DNA of 64,000 nucleotides from Actinopolyspora mortivallis DSM 44261 (lineage in GTDB: Bacteria > Actinomycetota > Actinomycetes > Mycobacteriales > Pseudonocardiaceae). Every line of letters starts with the position of its first letter. Position 1 is the stretch's first letter. The stretch is from the NCBI RefSeq assembly GCF_000384035.1, contig NZ_KB913024.1:1914870-1978869 (forward strand), written 5' to 3'. Below the pieces are notes generated by a model. The model made no database searches. It had not been told where the DNA came from and worked only from the letters and a program-made list of their open reading frames with translations. This document shows, in pieces, positions 8,264 to 15,902 of the stretch. Position numbers and translations under genes: made by a program.

Positions 8264-9361
8264 GTGCGTGGATCACAGCCCCTGCTCCAGCTGGCCAACG
8301 AAGGAGTGTCCCGCTGGCTGGCCGGATTCGGGCGTCACGATCTGATCGACGGATCTCTACGAAACCGCGTCCGCACCGGCGAGATCACCGGTGTGGCCCA
8401 CGGCCCCGGCGCGCTGGCCGGGGCCGTGGAGGCCGGTTTCCACAACGGCCGGCTGTACGAACTGCGACACCGTGCGGCCCCAGCCGGTGAGGGGGTCCGG
8501 GAGCTGTTCGCCGCCGACGCCCGCACGGCCACGGCCCTGCTGGCCCCCGTGCACGAACACACCGAGGGACGGGACGGATGGGTCACCCTGCATCCGGACC
8601 CCGACCTGACCGTGGACACACTCGACACGGCCCTCGCCCTGTGGGACTCGGTGAACCGGCCGAACCTCCTGATCGGAGTGCCGAGCACCGAGGCGGGACT
8701 GCACGCCTCGGTGGAGCTGCTCTCCCGCGGCATCGGTGTGGACTTCGGCCCGGTGCTGACCGTGGAACGCTACGACGCCGTGGCACAGGCCCACTTCACG
8801 GGCTTGGAACGCGCCCGGCACGCCGGACGGGACCTCTCGGCGATCCTGGCGGTCATCTCGGTTCCGATCACCCCAATGGTCACCGGCCTGCGCAGCGCCT
8901 GCCCACGAACCCCACCGGTGCCGTGCGACACGGCGGCCCTGGCCGGGGCCCGTCTGGTGTTCCGCCGCTACGAGGAACGCCTCACCGAGAACAGGTGGCG
9001 TCTGCTCGTCCACGACGGCGCCCGAGCACCCCGGATCCGCTGGACCGGCCTGGGGCCCCCACCCGGGCCCGCACCGTCACCTCCGAGATCCCGGACCCAC
9101 TACGTCGAGGAGCTGGTCGTGTGGGGAGCCATCAGCACCCTGTCCCGACACACCCTCGAAGCGCTGACCCACCACGGCCACCCGCGGGGGGACACGGTGA
9201 CCAACACCCACCGCGAGGCCGAACACCTGCTGGAGACCCTGGAAGAGACCGGAGTGGAACACTCCACGGTCGCCGAGGCCGTCACCGCGGAACTGTCCAC
9301 GCAGGACCGGCGGCGGTGGCGCCGGCTGCGTGAGAACATCGGCCGTGTGCTGAGCGACTGA
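8264..9361 (+). CDS. Transaldolase-fold pseudoenzyme
   Basis: A 365-residue protein that can be followed along most of the length of actinobacterial transaldolase: LWDSVNRPNLLIGVPST, ERYDAVAQAHFTGLERAR, HYVEELV. All key active-site positions are altered. The Schiff-base lysine (NLxIKxPAT in the family) is Gly138; the TNP-T/S motif is AHGPG; the N-V-T motif before the ERY helix is DFGP; the early WLDDLSR aspartate is lost (WLAGFGR). It should therefore not have transaldolase activity and may have a scaffold or new role in the operon. GTG 8264 follows AAGAGGAG. It lies 12 bp after the acyl reductase and 30 bp before the PucR-type HTH gene. Confidence 0.8.
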   Translation: MRGSQPLLQLANEGVSRWLAGFGRHDLIDGSLRNRVRTGEITGVAHGPGALAGAVEAGFHNGRLYELRHRAAPAGEGVRELFAADARTATALLAPVHEHTEGRDGWVTLHPDPDLTVDTLDTALALWDSVNRPNLLIGVPSTEAGLHASVELLSRGIGVDFGPVLTVERYDAVAQAHFTGLERARHAGRDLSAILAVISVPITPMVTGLRSACPRTPPVPCDTAALAGARLVFRRYEERLTENRWRLLVHDGARAPRIRWTGLGPPPGPAPSPPRSRTHYVEELVVWGAISTLSRHTLEALTHHGHPRGDTVTNTHREAEHLLETLEETGVEHSTVAEAVTAELSTQDRRRWRRLRENIGRVLSD

Positions 9362-9391
9362 ACCGGGACGGCGGAAAAGGCGGAAACGACC

Positions 9392-9655
9392 ATGGACCAT
9401 CTCGTCGAGGACGTCATCGGGCCGGTGCTCGAGTACGATCAGCTGCGCTGGGCCGAACTGACCCGGACGCTGGAAACCTTCCTCACCTGCCACCGGGACC
9501 CGGAGCACACGGCACGAACCCTGGGGGTGCATCCCACCACGCTGGCGCGCAGGCTGGACCGGATCGACGAACTGCTCGGCCCCACCTGGCGAGACCCCGC
9601 CCCGGCCAGAGAGATCCAGTTCGCGCTGCTGTCGCAGCGCATCGGGCTGCCGTGA
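9392..9655 (+). CDS. Stand-alone PucR-type helix-turn-helix protein
   Basis: An 87-residue protein matching only the C-terminal DNA-binding part of PucR/CdaR regulators: GPVLEYDQLRWAELTRTLETF, then the helix-turn-helix around ARTLGVHPTTLARRLDRIDELLG. Full-length relatives have several hundred residues of N-terminal sensor sequence, absent here. The upstream gene ends 30 bp before and is unrelated, so this is not the tail of a fused regulator. ATG 9392 has a GGCGGAAA site. It probably binds DNA to control this operon, but no target is visible. The sequence 9656-9871 holds only the terminator. Confidence 0.72.
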   Translation: MDHLVEDVIGPVLEYDQLRWAELTRTLETFLTCHRDPEHTARTLGVHPTTLARRLDRIDELLGPTWRDPAPAREIQFALLSQRIGLP

Positions 9656-9789
9656 CCGTTGCCCCCGAGGCACCCCGGCGGGCCACCCACCGGGCGGGGC
9701 AGACGTGCGGCGAGGCCGACCGGCTCGGAAGGGACAGCCGCGTTGCTTCTCCTTCAACTGCCACCCTCCGGGCGGCCCCCACGCCGTGA

Positions 9790-9821
9790 GGAAGCCCCGG
9801 ACTCACTACGGTGGGGCTTCC
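9790..9821. terminator. Convergent hairpin terminator
   Basis: A 9-bp perfect stem (9790-9798 with 9813-9821), 14-nt loop and no T tract, between the + strand biosynthetic operon and the - strand nitrate-reductase operon. Confidence 0.6.
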
Positions 9822-9871
9822 CCCGCCATGCTCGCGCGGCACGTGCCGACACCGGCAGGGGAGGCGAGCGG

Positions 9872-11062
9872 TCACCGCAACAAGTGCTCGGGCGAGGAAG
9901 GCAGTTCACGGCCGAGCAGCGCACGCAGCCTCCCGTAGGGCGCGGTGTCCCCGACGAACACACCACCGAGCACCCTCTCGGCCTCGGAGTCGAGCACCAG
10001 CTTGGCATAGGTGTCCCCGGTGTCCCGGGCCAGCTCGACCGCCCCGTCCGACTCGGCGTGGCTGTCGCCGAAACTGGCCACGTCAACCCCGAGAAGTTTG
10101 AGTTTGGTGGCCGTGTCGGCTCCCGTGAACGCAACGAACGGACGCCGCAGAAGCTGGTCGACGACCAACTCGGCCATGGCACGTCCCGGGGCGAGCAGCC
10201 CGTACCGTCGTCCCTCCACGGAGGCGCACTCACCGACCGCCCAGACACGCCGGTCGCCGGTGCGGCAGTGATCGTCCACCAGCACCCCGCCGCCGTCGTC
10301 CACCTCCAGTCCCGCCGCCGTGGCCAGCTCACCCCGGGGGCGGATGCCCGCGGCGAGCACCACCATGTCGGTACCCACCACCGTCCCGTCCCGCAGGGAC
10401 ACCGCCGAGACCCGCTCGTGCCCGTCGACCGTGCGGACGGCGTCGCCGCAGTGCACCCGCACTCCCAACTCCCCGACGAGCCGGTTCAGCAGCCCACCGC
10501 CGCCGCTGTCGACCTGCACCGGCATCAGATGCTCGGCCACCTCGACCACATGGGTACGCATCCCCAGCACACGCAACGCGTTGGCCGCCTCCAAACCGAG
10601 CAGACCCCCACCGACGACCACCCCGGATCGGGCTCCCGCCCTCGCGGCGGCGTGGATACGTTCCAGATCCTCGATCGTGCGGTAGGTGAAACACCCGGGA
10701 AGATCCATCCCCTCCACCGGAGGAACCACCGGCCGGGAGCCGGTGGCCAGCACCAAGGCGTCATAACCCAGCGTCTCTCCCGAAGCGGTTGTCACCGTGC
10801 GAGCACTCCGGTCGACCGCGACCGCCGCGGTGCCCGTCCTGGTTCGCACCATCGGGTCGGTGACGAAACCGTCCCCCAAGGCCAACCGGCTGGCATCACG
10901 CCCCCGCAGATACTCGGACAGACCCACCCGGTCGTAGGCGTGGCAGGGCTCCTCACCGAGCACGGTGACCCTCCAGGTGTCACCGTCATCCCGCGCACGC
11001 AGCGTCGACACCAGATGATGGCCGACCATGCCGTAGCCGATCACGACGAGTTCACGGACCAT
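9872..11062 (-). CDS. FAD-dependent NAD(P)H oxidoreductase, NirB N-terminal-like
   Basis: A 396-residue pyridine-nucleotide disulphide-type flavoprotein. It has VVIGYGMVGHHL (FAD), the second dinucleotide site GVVVGGGLLGLEAANAL, and ATGSRP and AVGECA motifs. It matches the reductase part of assimilatory nitrite reductase NirB, but ends before the BFD and siroheme domains. It probably passes electrons from NAD(P)H toward the molybdopterin enzyme encoded upstream. ATG at 11062 has a GGAGGAGT site inside the end of the previous gene; a longer open frame to 11188 is not supported. It overlaps the preceding gene by 22 bp and is the last gene of the operon. Confidence 0.8.
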   Translation of the reverse strand: MVRELVVIGYGMVGHHLVSTLRARDDGDTWRVTVLGEEPCHAYDRVGLSEYLRGRDASRLALGDGFVTDPMVRTRTGTAAVAVDRSARTVTTASGETLGYDALVLATGSRPVVPPVEGMDLPGCFTYRTIEDLERIHAAARAGARSGVVVGGGLLGLEAANALRVLGMRTHVVEVAEHLMPVQVDSGGGGLLNRLVGELGVRVHCGDAVRTVDGHERVSAVSLRDGTVVGTDMVVLAAGIRPRGELATAAGLEVDDGGGVLVDDHCRTGDRRVWAVGECASVEGRRYGLLAPGRAMAELVVDQLLRRPFVAFTGADTATKLKLLGVDVASFGDSHAESDGAVELARDTGDTYAKLVLDSEAERVLGGVFVGDTAPYGRLRALLGRELPSSPEHLLR

Positions 11063-12405
11063 ACTGACTCCTCCGGAGCGGTGAACAGGGCACACAGCCG
11101 CCGGACCTCGTCGGCACACCCCCCACACCCCGTGCCGGCGCGGGTCCTGCTGGCCAGAGCGGTCACATCCCGGGCTCCCTCCAACCACGCCAGTTCCAAC
11201 TGGCCTTCGGTGACCCCGTTGCAGTCACACACCACGTTGTCGCCGTGCGCATCCACCGCCCCGTCCCCACGCGCCGGCACCCCCAGCAGCAGCGCCAACC
11301 TCTCCCGGGGAACCGGCCTGTCCCCGTCGAACAGCTGAGTCACCGCGGCACTTCCGCGGGGCAGCCCCAGCATGGTGGCCCGCACCAGACGCTCGTCACG
11401 CAGCACCAGCTCCGCGTAGCGCCCCCGCGCGGCGTCGCGGTAGAACACCGTCTCCACCTCCCCGGAGACCCCCTCCGCGTCCGGGCCCAGCACGGTGAGG
11501 TCGACCCCGCCGGTGCTGATCCGACTCACCCGCGGCGTGCCCCGATAACTCCGCTCGGAACCGGACAGCCACGCGGCCAACGTGGCAGCCTGCCGCCGAC
11601 CGGCCACGGGATCCCCGACGGCACACCCGACATGCTCGGCACAGCCACCGATCGCGTACACACACGGGTCGCTGGTGCGCAGCCGATCGTCGACCACCAC
11701 ACCGGTTCCCACCCGCAGCCCGGCGGCCCGGGCCAGCGCCGTGTTCGGCACCGGGGGTGCGCACGACAACCCGACACCGTCGATCCGTTCGCCGTCGTCC
11801 AACACCACCGTCCGCCCGTCCCCACCGACGGCCTCACGGTGGGGCCACAGCTCGACACCACGCTCCCGCAGCACCGACTCCAGATGCCGCCCCCCGCCGT
11901 CACCGATCCGGCCCGCCATCGGCAGGTGCTGCCGGTACACCAGGTTCACCCTCCGCCCGGAGGAGCACAGCGCCACAGCCGCCCGAACCCCGTCGACTCC
12001 ACCCCCCAGCACCACCGCCGGCACGGACCGTTCCCGCTGCCCACCGGCGAATCCGGCGAGCAGGGCAGAGGGGACACCTCCCCCCACCGTCGTGAGGTCG
12101 TGCCGCATCCCGGTGGCCAGCACCAGCACGTCGTAACGGTGCACCCGCCCACAGTCGGTCCGCACCAGGCGACGTCGCCGGTCCACCTCGACCACCGACA
12201 CCCCGGCACGGACCCGCACCCCCTCGGGCCAGGGAGGCAACACCGTGTCCGACCAGGACAGCTTCCCCGCCAGCACCTCCGGAACGAGTGCGCGGTTGCG
12301 TCCCCGGGAGGACCCCAACACCGTGATGTCGGTGTGGCCGCGCGCGGACAGCGCCCCGACGAACCGGTGGGCGACCGGGCCGTTGCCCACCACGAGCACA
12401 CGCAT
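11041..12405 (-). CDS. FAD oxidoreductase with C-terminal BFD [2Fe-2S] domain, NasB-like
   Basis: A 454-residue electron-transfer protein. The flavoprotein part starts with VLVVGNGPVAHRFV and has ATGMRH and IGGCAEH motifs. A BFD-like domain near the C terminus has VCDCNGVT and GTGCGGCADEV, four cysteines expected to hold a [2Fe-2S] cluster. This layout is that of the NasB-type electron-transfer subunit of assimilatory nitrate reductases. Its ATG follows the stop of the catalytic gene with no gap (12405/12406), and its end overlaps the next gene by 22 bp, so the three are translationally coupled. Confidence 0.8.
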   Translation of the reverse strand: MRVLVVGNGPVAHRFVGALSARGHTDITVLGSSRGRNRALVPEVLAGKLSWSDTVLPPWPEGVRVRAGVSVVEVDRRRRLVRTDCGRVHRYDVLVLATGMRHDLTTVGGGVPSALLAGFAGGQRERSVPAVVLGGGVDGVRAAVALCSSGRRVNLVYRQHLPMAGRIGDGGGRHLESVLRERGVELWPHREAVGGDGRTVVLDDGERIDGVGLSCAPPVPNTALARAAGLRVGTGVVVDDRLRTSDPCVYAIGGCAEHVGCAVGDPVAGRRQAATLAAWLSGSERSYRGTPRVSRISTGGVDLTVLGPDAEGVSGEVETVFYRDAARGRYAELVLRDERLVRATMLGLPRGSAAVTQLFDGDRPVPRERLALLLGVPARGDGAVDAHGDNVVCDCNGVTEGQLELAWLEGARDVTALASRTRAGTGCGGCADEVRRLCALFTAPEESVWSVNSS

Positions 12406-14505
12406 CTACCCAGCCTCCTCGACGAGGGGCTCGACCCACACCGCGGCCACCTTGAACTCGGGCATCCGACTGCGCGGATCCAACACCGGATTGGTGATCA
12501 GGTTCGCCCGGGCGGCGCCGGCATGGTGAAACGGCAGAAAAACGGTGTCCGGACGCATCCCGGAGTCCAGCCGCACCCGCAGGGACACACTGCCGCGCGC
12601 CGAGGAAACCCGAGCCCTGCCGCCCTCGACCAGCCCATGACGCCGTGCGGTGTCCGGATGCACACTCACCGTCCCCTCGGGAGAGGTCTCGACGAGTTCG
12701 TCCACCCGACGGGTCTGCGCCCCCGACTGGTAGTGCGCCGCCTCCCGCCCGGTGGTGGCCCACAGCATCTCCGCCGACTCGGCGGTCTCACCCGGCCCAC
12801 GGGGTTCGACCACGACGAAACGCGCCTTGCCGTCCTCGTGGGCGAAAGCGTCCAGAAACAGCCTCCGCGTGCCCGGATGCGGAGACCGGTCGGTCTCCGG
12901 ACACGGCCAGTGCAACTGCTCACCGGCGTCGAGCCGCTGGTAGGTGATGCCGGAGTAGTCGGCGGGGCCCCCGGCCGAGGCCCGGGCCAGCTCGTCGAAG
13001 ACGCTCGGGGCGTGGGTCGGGAAACGTGCCGGGTCCTGGCCGAGTCGTACGGCCAGTCCGTGCAGCACCTCCAGATCCGACCTGGCCTCTCCCGGAGGGG
13101 GCAGCACCTCGCGTCGTCGAAGCACCCTGCCCTCCAGGTTGGTCATGGTGCCCTCCTCCTCGGCCCACTGGGTCACCGGAAGCACGACATCGGCCATCTC
13201 CGCCGTCTCCGAGGGCACGAAATCGGCCACCACCAGCAGGTCCAACGCCTCCAGCCGCCGCTCGACATGCGCCGAACGCGGCGCGGACACCACCGGATTC
13301 GATCCGAACACCAGCAACGCCCGCGCGCCCCCGCTGGTTCCCAGCCCGTCCAGCAGCTCGTAGGCACTGCTTCCGGGCCCGGGCAGTTCCTCTGGGGCGA
13401 TTCCCCATACCTTGGCCACCTCGGCGCGGGCGTGCGGGTCGGTGATGGAGCGGTAGCCCGGAAGCTGGTCGGCTTTCTGCCCGTGTTCCCGGCCGCCCTG
13501 GCCGTTGCCCTGCCCGGTCAGGCATCCGTACCCGTTGCCCGGTGTGCCGGGCAGTCCCAACGCCAGCGCCAGATCGATGAAGGCCGCCACCGTGTCGGTA
13601 CCCCCACTGTGCTGCTCGGCCCCCCGACCGGTCAGCACATAGGACCGCTCGGCCCGGGCCAACAGCCCCACGGCCTCCCGCTGCTCCGCCGCGGACACCC
13701 CCGTGACCCGTTCGACCCGTTCCGGCGGCCAGTGCACCACGCTGCGGTACACCTGCCGGAAACCGACCGTGCGTTCCCGCACGTAACGCTCCTCAAGCCA
13801 CCCCTCGGTGACCACCACGTGCAGCATCCCCAACGCCAGGGTCAGATCGGTGCCGGGAACCGGCTGCAGGTGCAGCCGGGCCCGCCGCGCGGTGGCCGTG
13901 CGACGCGGGTCGATCACGATCAGCTCGGGATCCTCGAGGTGCCGCATCAGTGGGGGCATTGTTTCGGCTGGGTTGGCTCCGGCCAGTAGAATCACTTCGG
14001 CTTGGGCCAGGTCGGTGACCGGAAACGGTAGTCCCCGGTCCAGTCCGAAGGCGGCCTTGCCCGCCGTGGCGGCGGCGGCCATGCAGAAGCGGCCGTTGTA
14101 GTCGATCTGTCGTGTTCCCAGAGCCAGCCGGGCGAACTTGCCGAGCAGATAGGCTTTCTCGTTGGTCAGGCCTCCTCCGCCGAACACGCCGACGGCGTCC
14201 GGTCCGTGAGCGGCCATGATGCGCCGCAGTTCCTTCCCGACCCGGTCCAGGGCGCTGTCCCAGTCGGATCGGGCCAACACACCCCGCGTGTTGCGTACCC
14301 ACGGTTGCCGCAGCCGGTCACCGGCCCGCAGCACCTCCGGCGCCGTCCACCCCTTGCGACACAGACCCCCGCGGTTCACGGGAAAGTCACGCGGCCGCAC
14401 CGAGACCCCACCACCGGTGTCCCACATCCTGGTGCCGCACTGCAGAGCACAGTAGGGACAGTGCGTGTCCACACCAGAGACGTCGCTGCCGTGCTCAGTG
14501 CCCAT
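12406..14505 (-). CDS. nasC: Molybdopterin oxidoreductase, assimilatory nitrate reductase catalytic subunit type
   Basis: A 699-residue Mo-bisMGD enzyme. An N-terminal [4Fe-4S] motif is seen as CPYCALQCGT with a fourth cysteine in GGLCRKGW. Molybdopterin-binding segments include GRFCMAAAATAGK, GANPAETMP, NGYGCLTGQGNGQGGREHGQKADQLPG in outline, and a C-terminal dinucleotide-binding domain ending FLPFHH and KVAAVWVEP. Family reaction: nitrate to nitrite in the cytoplasm. ATG 14505 is chosen for its GTGGAG site; an upstream start at 14538 adds 11 unlikely residues. It lies in one operon with a flavin monooxygenase and AMP ligase rather than with nitrite reductase. Three blocks are nearly identical to the gene at 62385. 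Another substrate cannot be excluded. Confidence 0.82.
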   Translation of the reverse strand: MGTEHGSDVSGVDTHCPYCALQCGTRMWDTGGGVSVRPRDFPVNRGGLCRKGWTAPEVLRAGDRLRQPWVRNTRGVLARSDWDSALDRVGKELRRIMAAHGPDAVGVFGGGGLTNEKAYLLGKFARLALGTRQIDYNGRFCMAAAATAGKAAFGLDRGLPFPVTDLAQAEVILLAGANPAETMPPLMRHLEDPELIVIDPRRTATARRARLHLQPVPGTDLTLALGMLHVVVTEGWLEERYVRERTVGFRQVYRSVVHWPPERVERVTGVSAAEQREAVGLLARAERSYVLTGRGAEQHSGGTDTVAAFIDLALALGLPGTPGNGYGCLTGQGNGQGGREHGQKADQLPGYRSITDPHARAEVAKVWGIAPEELPGPGSSAYELLDGLGTSGGARALLVFGSNPVVSAPRSAHVERRLEALDLLVVADFVPSETAEMADVVLPVTQWAEEEGTMTNLEGRVLRRREVLPPPGEARSDLEVLHGLAVRLGQDPARFPTHAPSVFDELARASAGGPADYSGITYQRLDAGEQLHWPCPETDRSPHPGTRRLFLDAFAHEDGKARFVVVEPRGPGETAESAEMLWATTGREAAHYQSGAQTRRVDELVETSPEGTVSVHPDTARRHGLVEGGRARVSSARGSVSLRVRLDSGMRPDTVFLPFHHAGAARANLITNPVLDPRSRMPEFKVAAVWVEPLVEEAG
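12905..13173 (-). repeat. nasC repeat block C, left copy
   Basis: A 269-bp block matching 63696-63964 in inverted orientation, apparently near-identical. Confidence 0.8.
13373..13572 (-). repeat. nasC repeat block B, left copy
   Basis: A 200-bp block matching 63297-63496 in inverted orientation, with one mismatch seen. Confidence 0.8.
13937..14407 (-). repeat. nasC repeat block A, left copy
   Basis: A 471-bp block matching 62462-62932 in inverted orientation; I count two mismatches by eye, near 14211 and 14312. Identity falls sharply at both ends. Confidence 0.85.
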
Positions 14506-14689
14506 CGTCACTCCACGGCTCCTCCGGATCCAGCCCACCGGCCAGAGTGTGGATGCCGGCCGGTTCGTCCTCCCGGACGCACCGCTGCCGCGAACACTCC
14601 AGAACCCCGGCCAACGTGTGGGTGCAGCACGCGCCCACAGTCACGACACCACGCCCGCCCTCACGGCGGGCACACTCCCACGCGCTCAC
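14495..14689 (-). CDS. Small cysteine-rich protein, unrecognised
   Basis: A 64-residue ORF with five cysteines (WEC, GACC, LEC, RQRC) and an acidic C terminus. Its GTG start overlaps the stop of the upstream monooxygenase (GTGA), and its stop overlaps the start of the nitrate-reductase-type gene by 11 bp. A near-perfect GGAGGTGG ribosome site lies 4 bp before the start. The overlaps and the ribosome site support it as a real coupled gene. I do not recognise a family; metal or Fe-S binding is possible from the cysteines alone. Confidence 0.65.
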   Translation of the reverse strand: MSAWECARREGGRGVVTVGACCTHTLAGVLECSRQRCVREDEPAGIHTLAGGLDPEEPWSDDGH

Positions 14690-15885
14690 ACGACCACCTC
14701 CGGTTCGGCCGCGGCGAACTGCCGAGCCCCGTGCATCCAGGCCACGTAGTCATGCAGCTCCGTGGCCGACATCGCGGCCAGCGCCTCGTTGCGGGCCGTG
14801 GCCGCGGCCCCGGCGGGATGCCACAACCGGGTGCTGTCACGAGCCAACCGCTGCACCGCAGCACACCGCTGTCGGCGCAGCGCGTTGTAACGGGCGAAAC
14901 GCCGTCCGAACTCGACCGGCGCACAGTCCCGCAGGGACTCACCGAGCACCACGGCGTCCTCCACGGCCATGCAGGCTCCCTGGGCGGCATAGTGCAGCAT
15001 CGGATGAGCGGCATCGCCCAGCAACACGACCCGACCCTCGGTCCACACGTCCACCGGATCCCGGTCGACCAGCACCCAGGACTTCCAATCCCGCCCCAGC
15101 TCCAGCAGCCGCTGGGCGGTGTCCCCGAGCGCGGCGAACTCCCGCCGGACCACCTGTCGGGAGGTGGGAACACCGGAGAACGGCTCGGGGGCGCCGTTGT
15201 CGCTGCTGGGGGCCAGATTAAGGTACTCGCCGCCGGCGATGGGGTAGTGCACGAAGTGACATCCCGGCCCCGCCCACCACGTCACCGAACGCCACCTCAA
15301 ATCCGGAGGCACTTCCTCCATCGGAACGATGGTGCGGTAGACCGTGATCCCGGAGTTGCGTGGCTGTCCGTCCCCGACGAGCTGGTCACGCACCGCCGAA
15401 TGAAGACCGTCGGCACCGACCAACGCGTCCCCGGACACCCGCTCGCCCCCGGCCAGCAGCGCGCTGACCCCCCGCTCGTCCTGCTCGTAGCCGACCACGG
15501 GACAGGAAGGACGCAGCTCGATACCTCCCGACCGCTGACAGGCCCGCACCAACAGCCGGTACAGCTCACCGCGGTGCACGACCACATAGGGGTTGCCGAA
15601 CCTGGCCCGATAGCGCTCGTCCAACGGCATACTGGTCACGTGCGCGCCGGTGACTCCGTCCATGAACCGCAGTTCGTCGATGTGCACCGCGGTGTGGGCC
15701 AGTCCCTGGCCCACCCCCAGCCGCTCCAGGGCGTGAATCCCGTTCGGGGCCAGCTGGATACCGGCCCCGAGCTCGGCGAACTCCGCGTTGCGCTCGCAGA
15801 CCACCACACGGTGACCCTGCCGGTGTACGCTCAGCGCGGCGGCGAGCCCACCGATACCGCCGCCGGCGATGATGACTGTGGCCAT
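14686..15885 (-). CDS. FAD-dependent aromatic monooxygenase (salicylate / 3-hydroxybenzoate hydroxylase type)
   Basis: A 399-residue group A flavin monooxygenase. It has the FAD motif IIAGGGIGGLAAAL at the N terminus, LGAGIQLAPNG, the DG motif VGADGLHSAVR and the GD motif LLGDAAHPMLHYAAQGACMA. These enzymes hydroxylate aromatic rings, often ortho or para to a phenol or carboxylate. ATG 15885 has a GGGAGGGAA site; the open frame upstream to 16233 lies inside the AMP ligase gene and is rejected. It is 17 bp downstream of the ligase and overlaps the small cysteine-rich ORF. The substrate is unknown; context suggests a tailoring role. Confidence 0.85.
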   Translation of the reverse strand: MATVIIAGGGIGGLAAALSVHRQGHRVVVCERNAEFAELGAGIQLAPNGIHALERLGVGQGLAHTAVHIDELRFMDGVTGAHVTSMPLDERYRARFGNPYVVVHRGELYRLLVRACQRSGGIELRPSCPVVGYEQDERGVSALLAGGERVSGDALVGADGLHSAVRDQLVGDGQPRNSGITVYRTIVPMEEVPPDLRWRSVTWWAGPGCHFVHYPIAGGEYLNLAPSSDNGAPEPFSGVPTSRQVVRREFAALGDTAQRLLELGRDWKSWVLVDRDPVDVWTEGRVVLLGDAAHPMLHYAAQGACMAVEDAVVLGESLRDCAPVEFGRRFARYNALRRQRCAAVQRLARDSTRLWHPAGAAATARNEALAAMSATELHDYVAWMHGARQFAAAEPEVVV

Positions 15886-15902
15886 CTGGGTTCCCTCCCG
15901 AC

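Noticed and set aside
9659-11338. 559-codon + strand frame opposite the nitrate-reductase electron-transfer genes
   Set aside because: It lies antisense to two clear flavoprotein genes and has a His/Pro/Gln-rich shadow composition.
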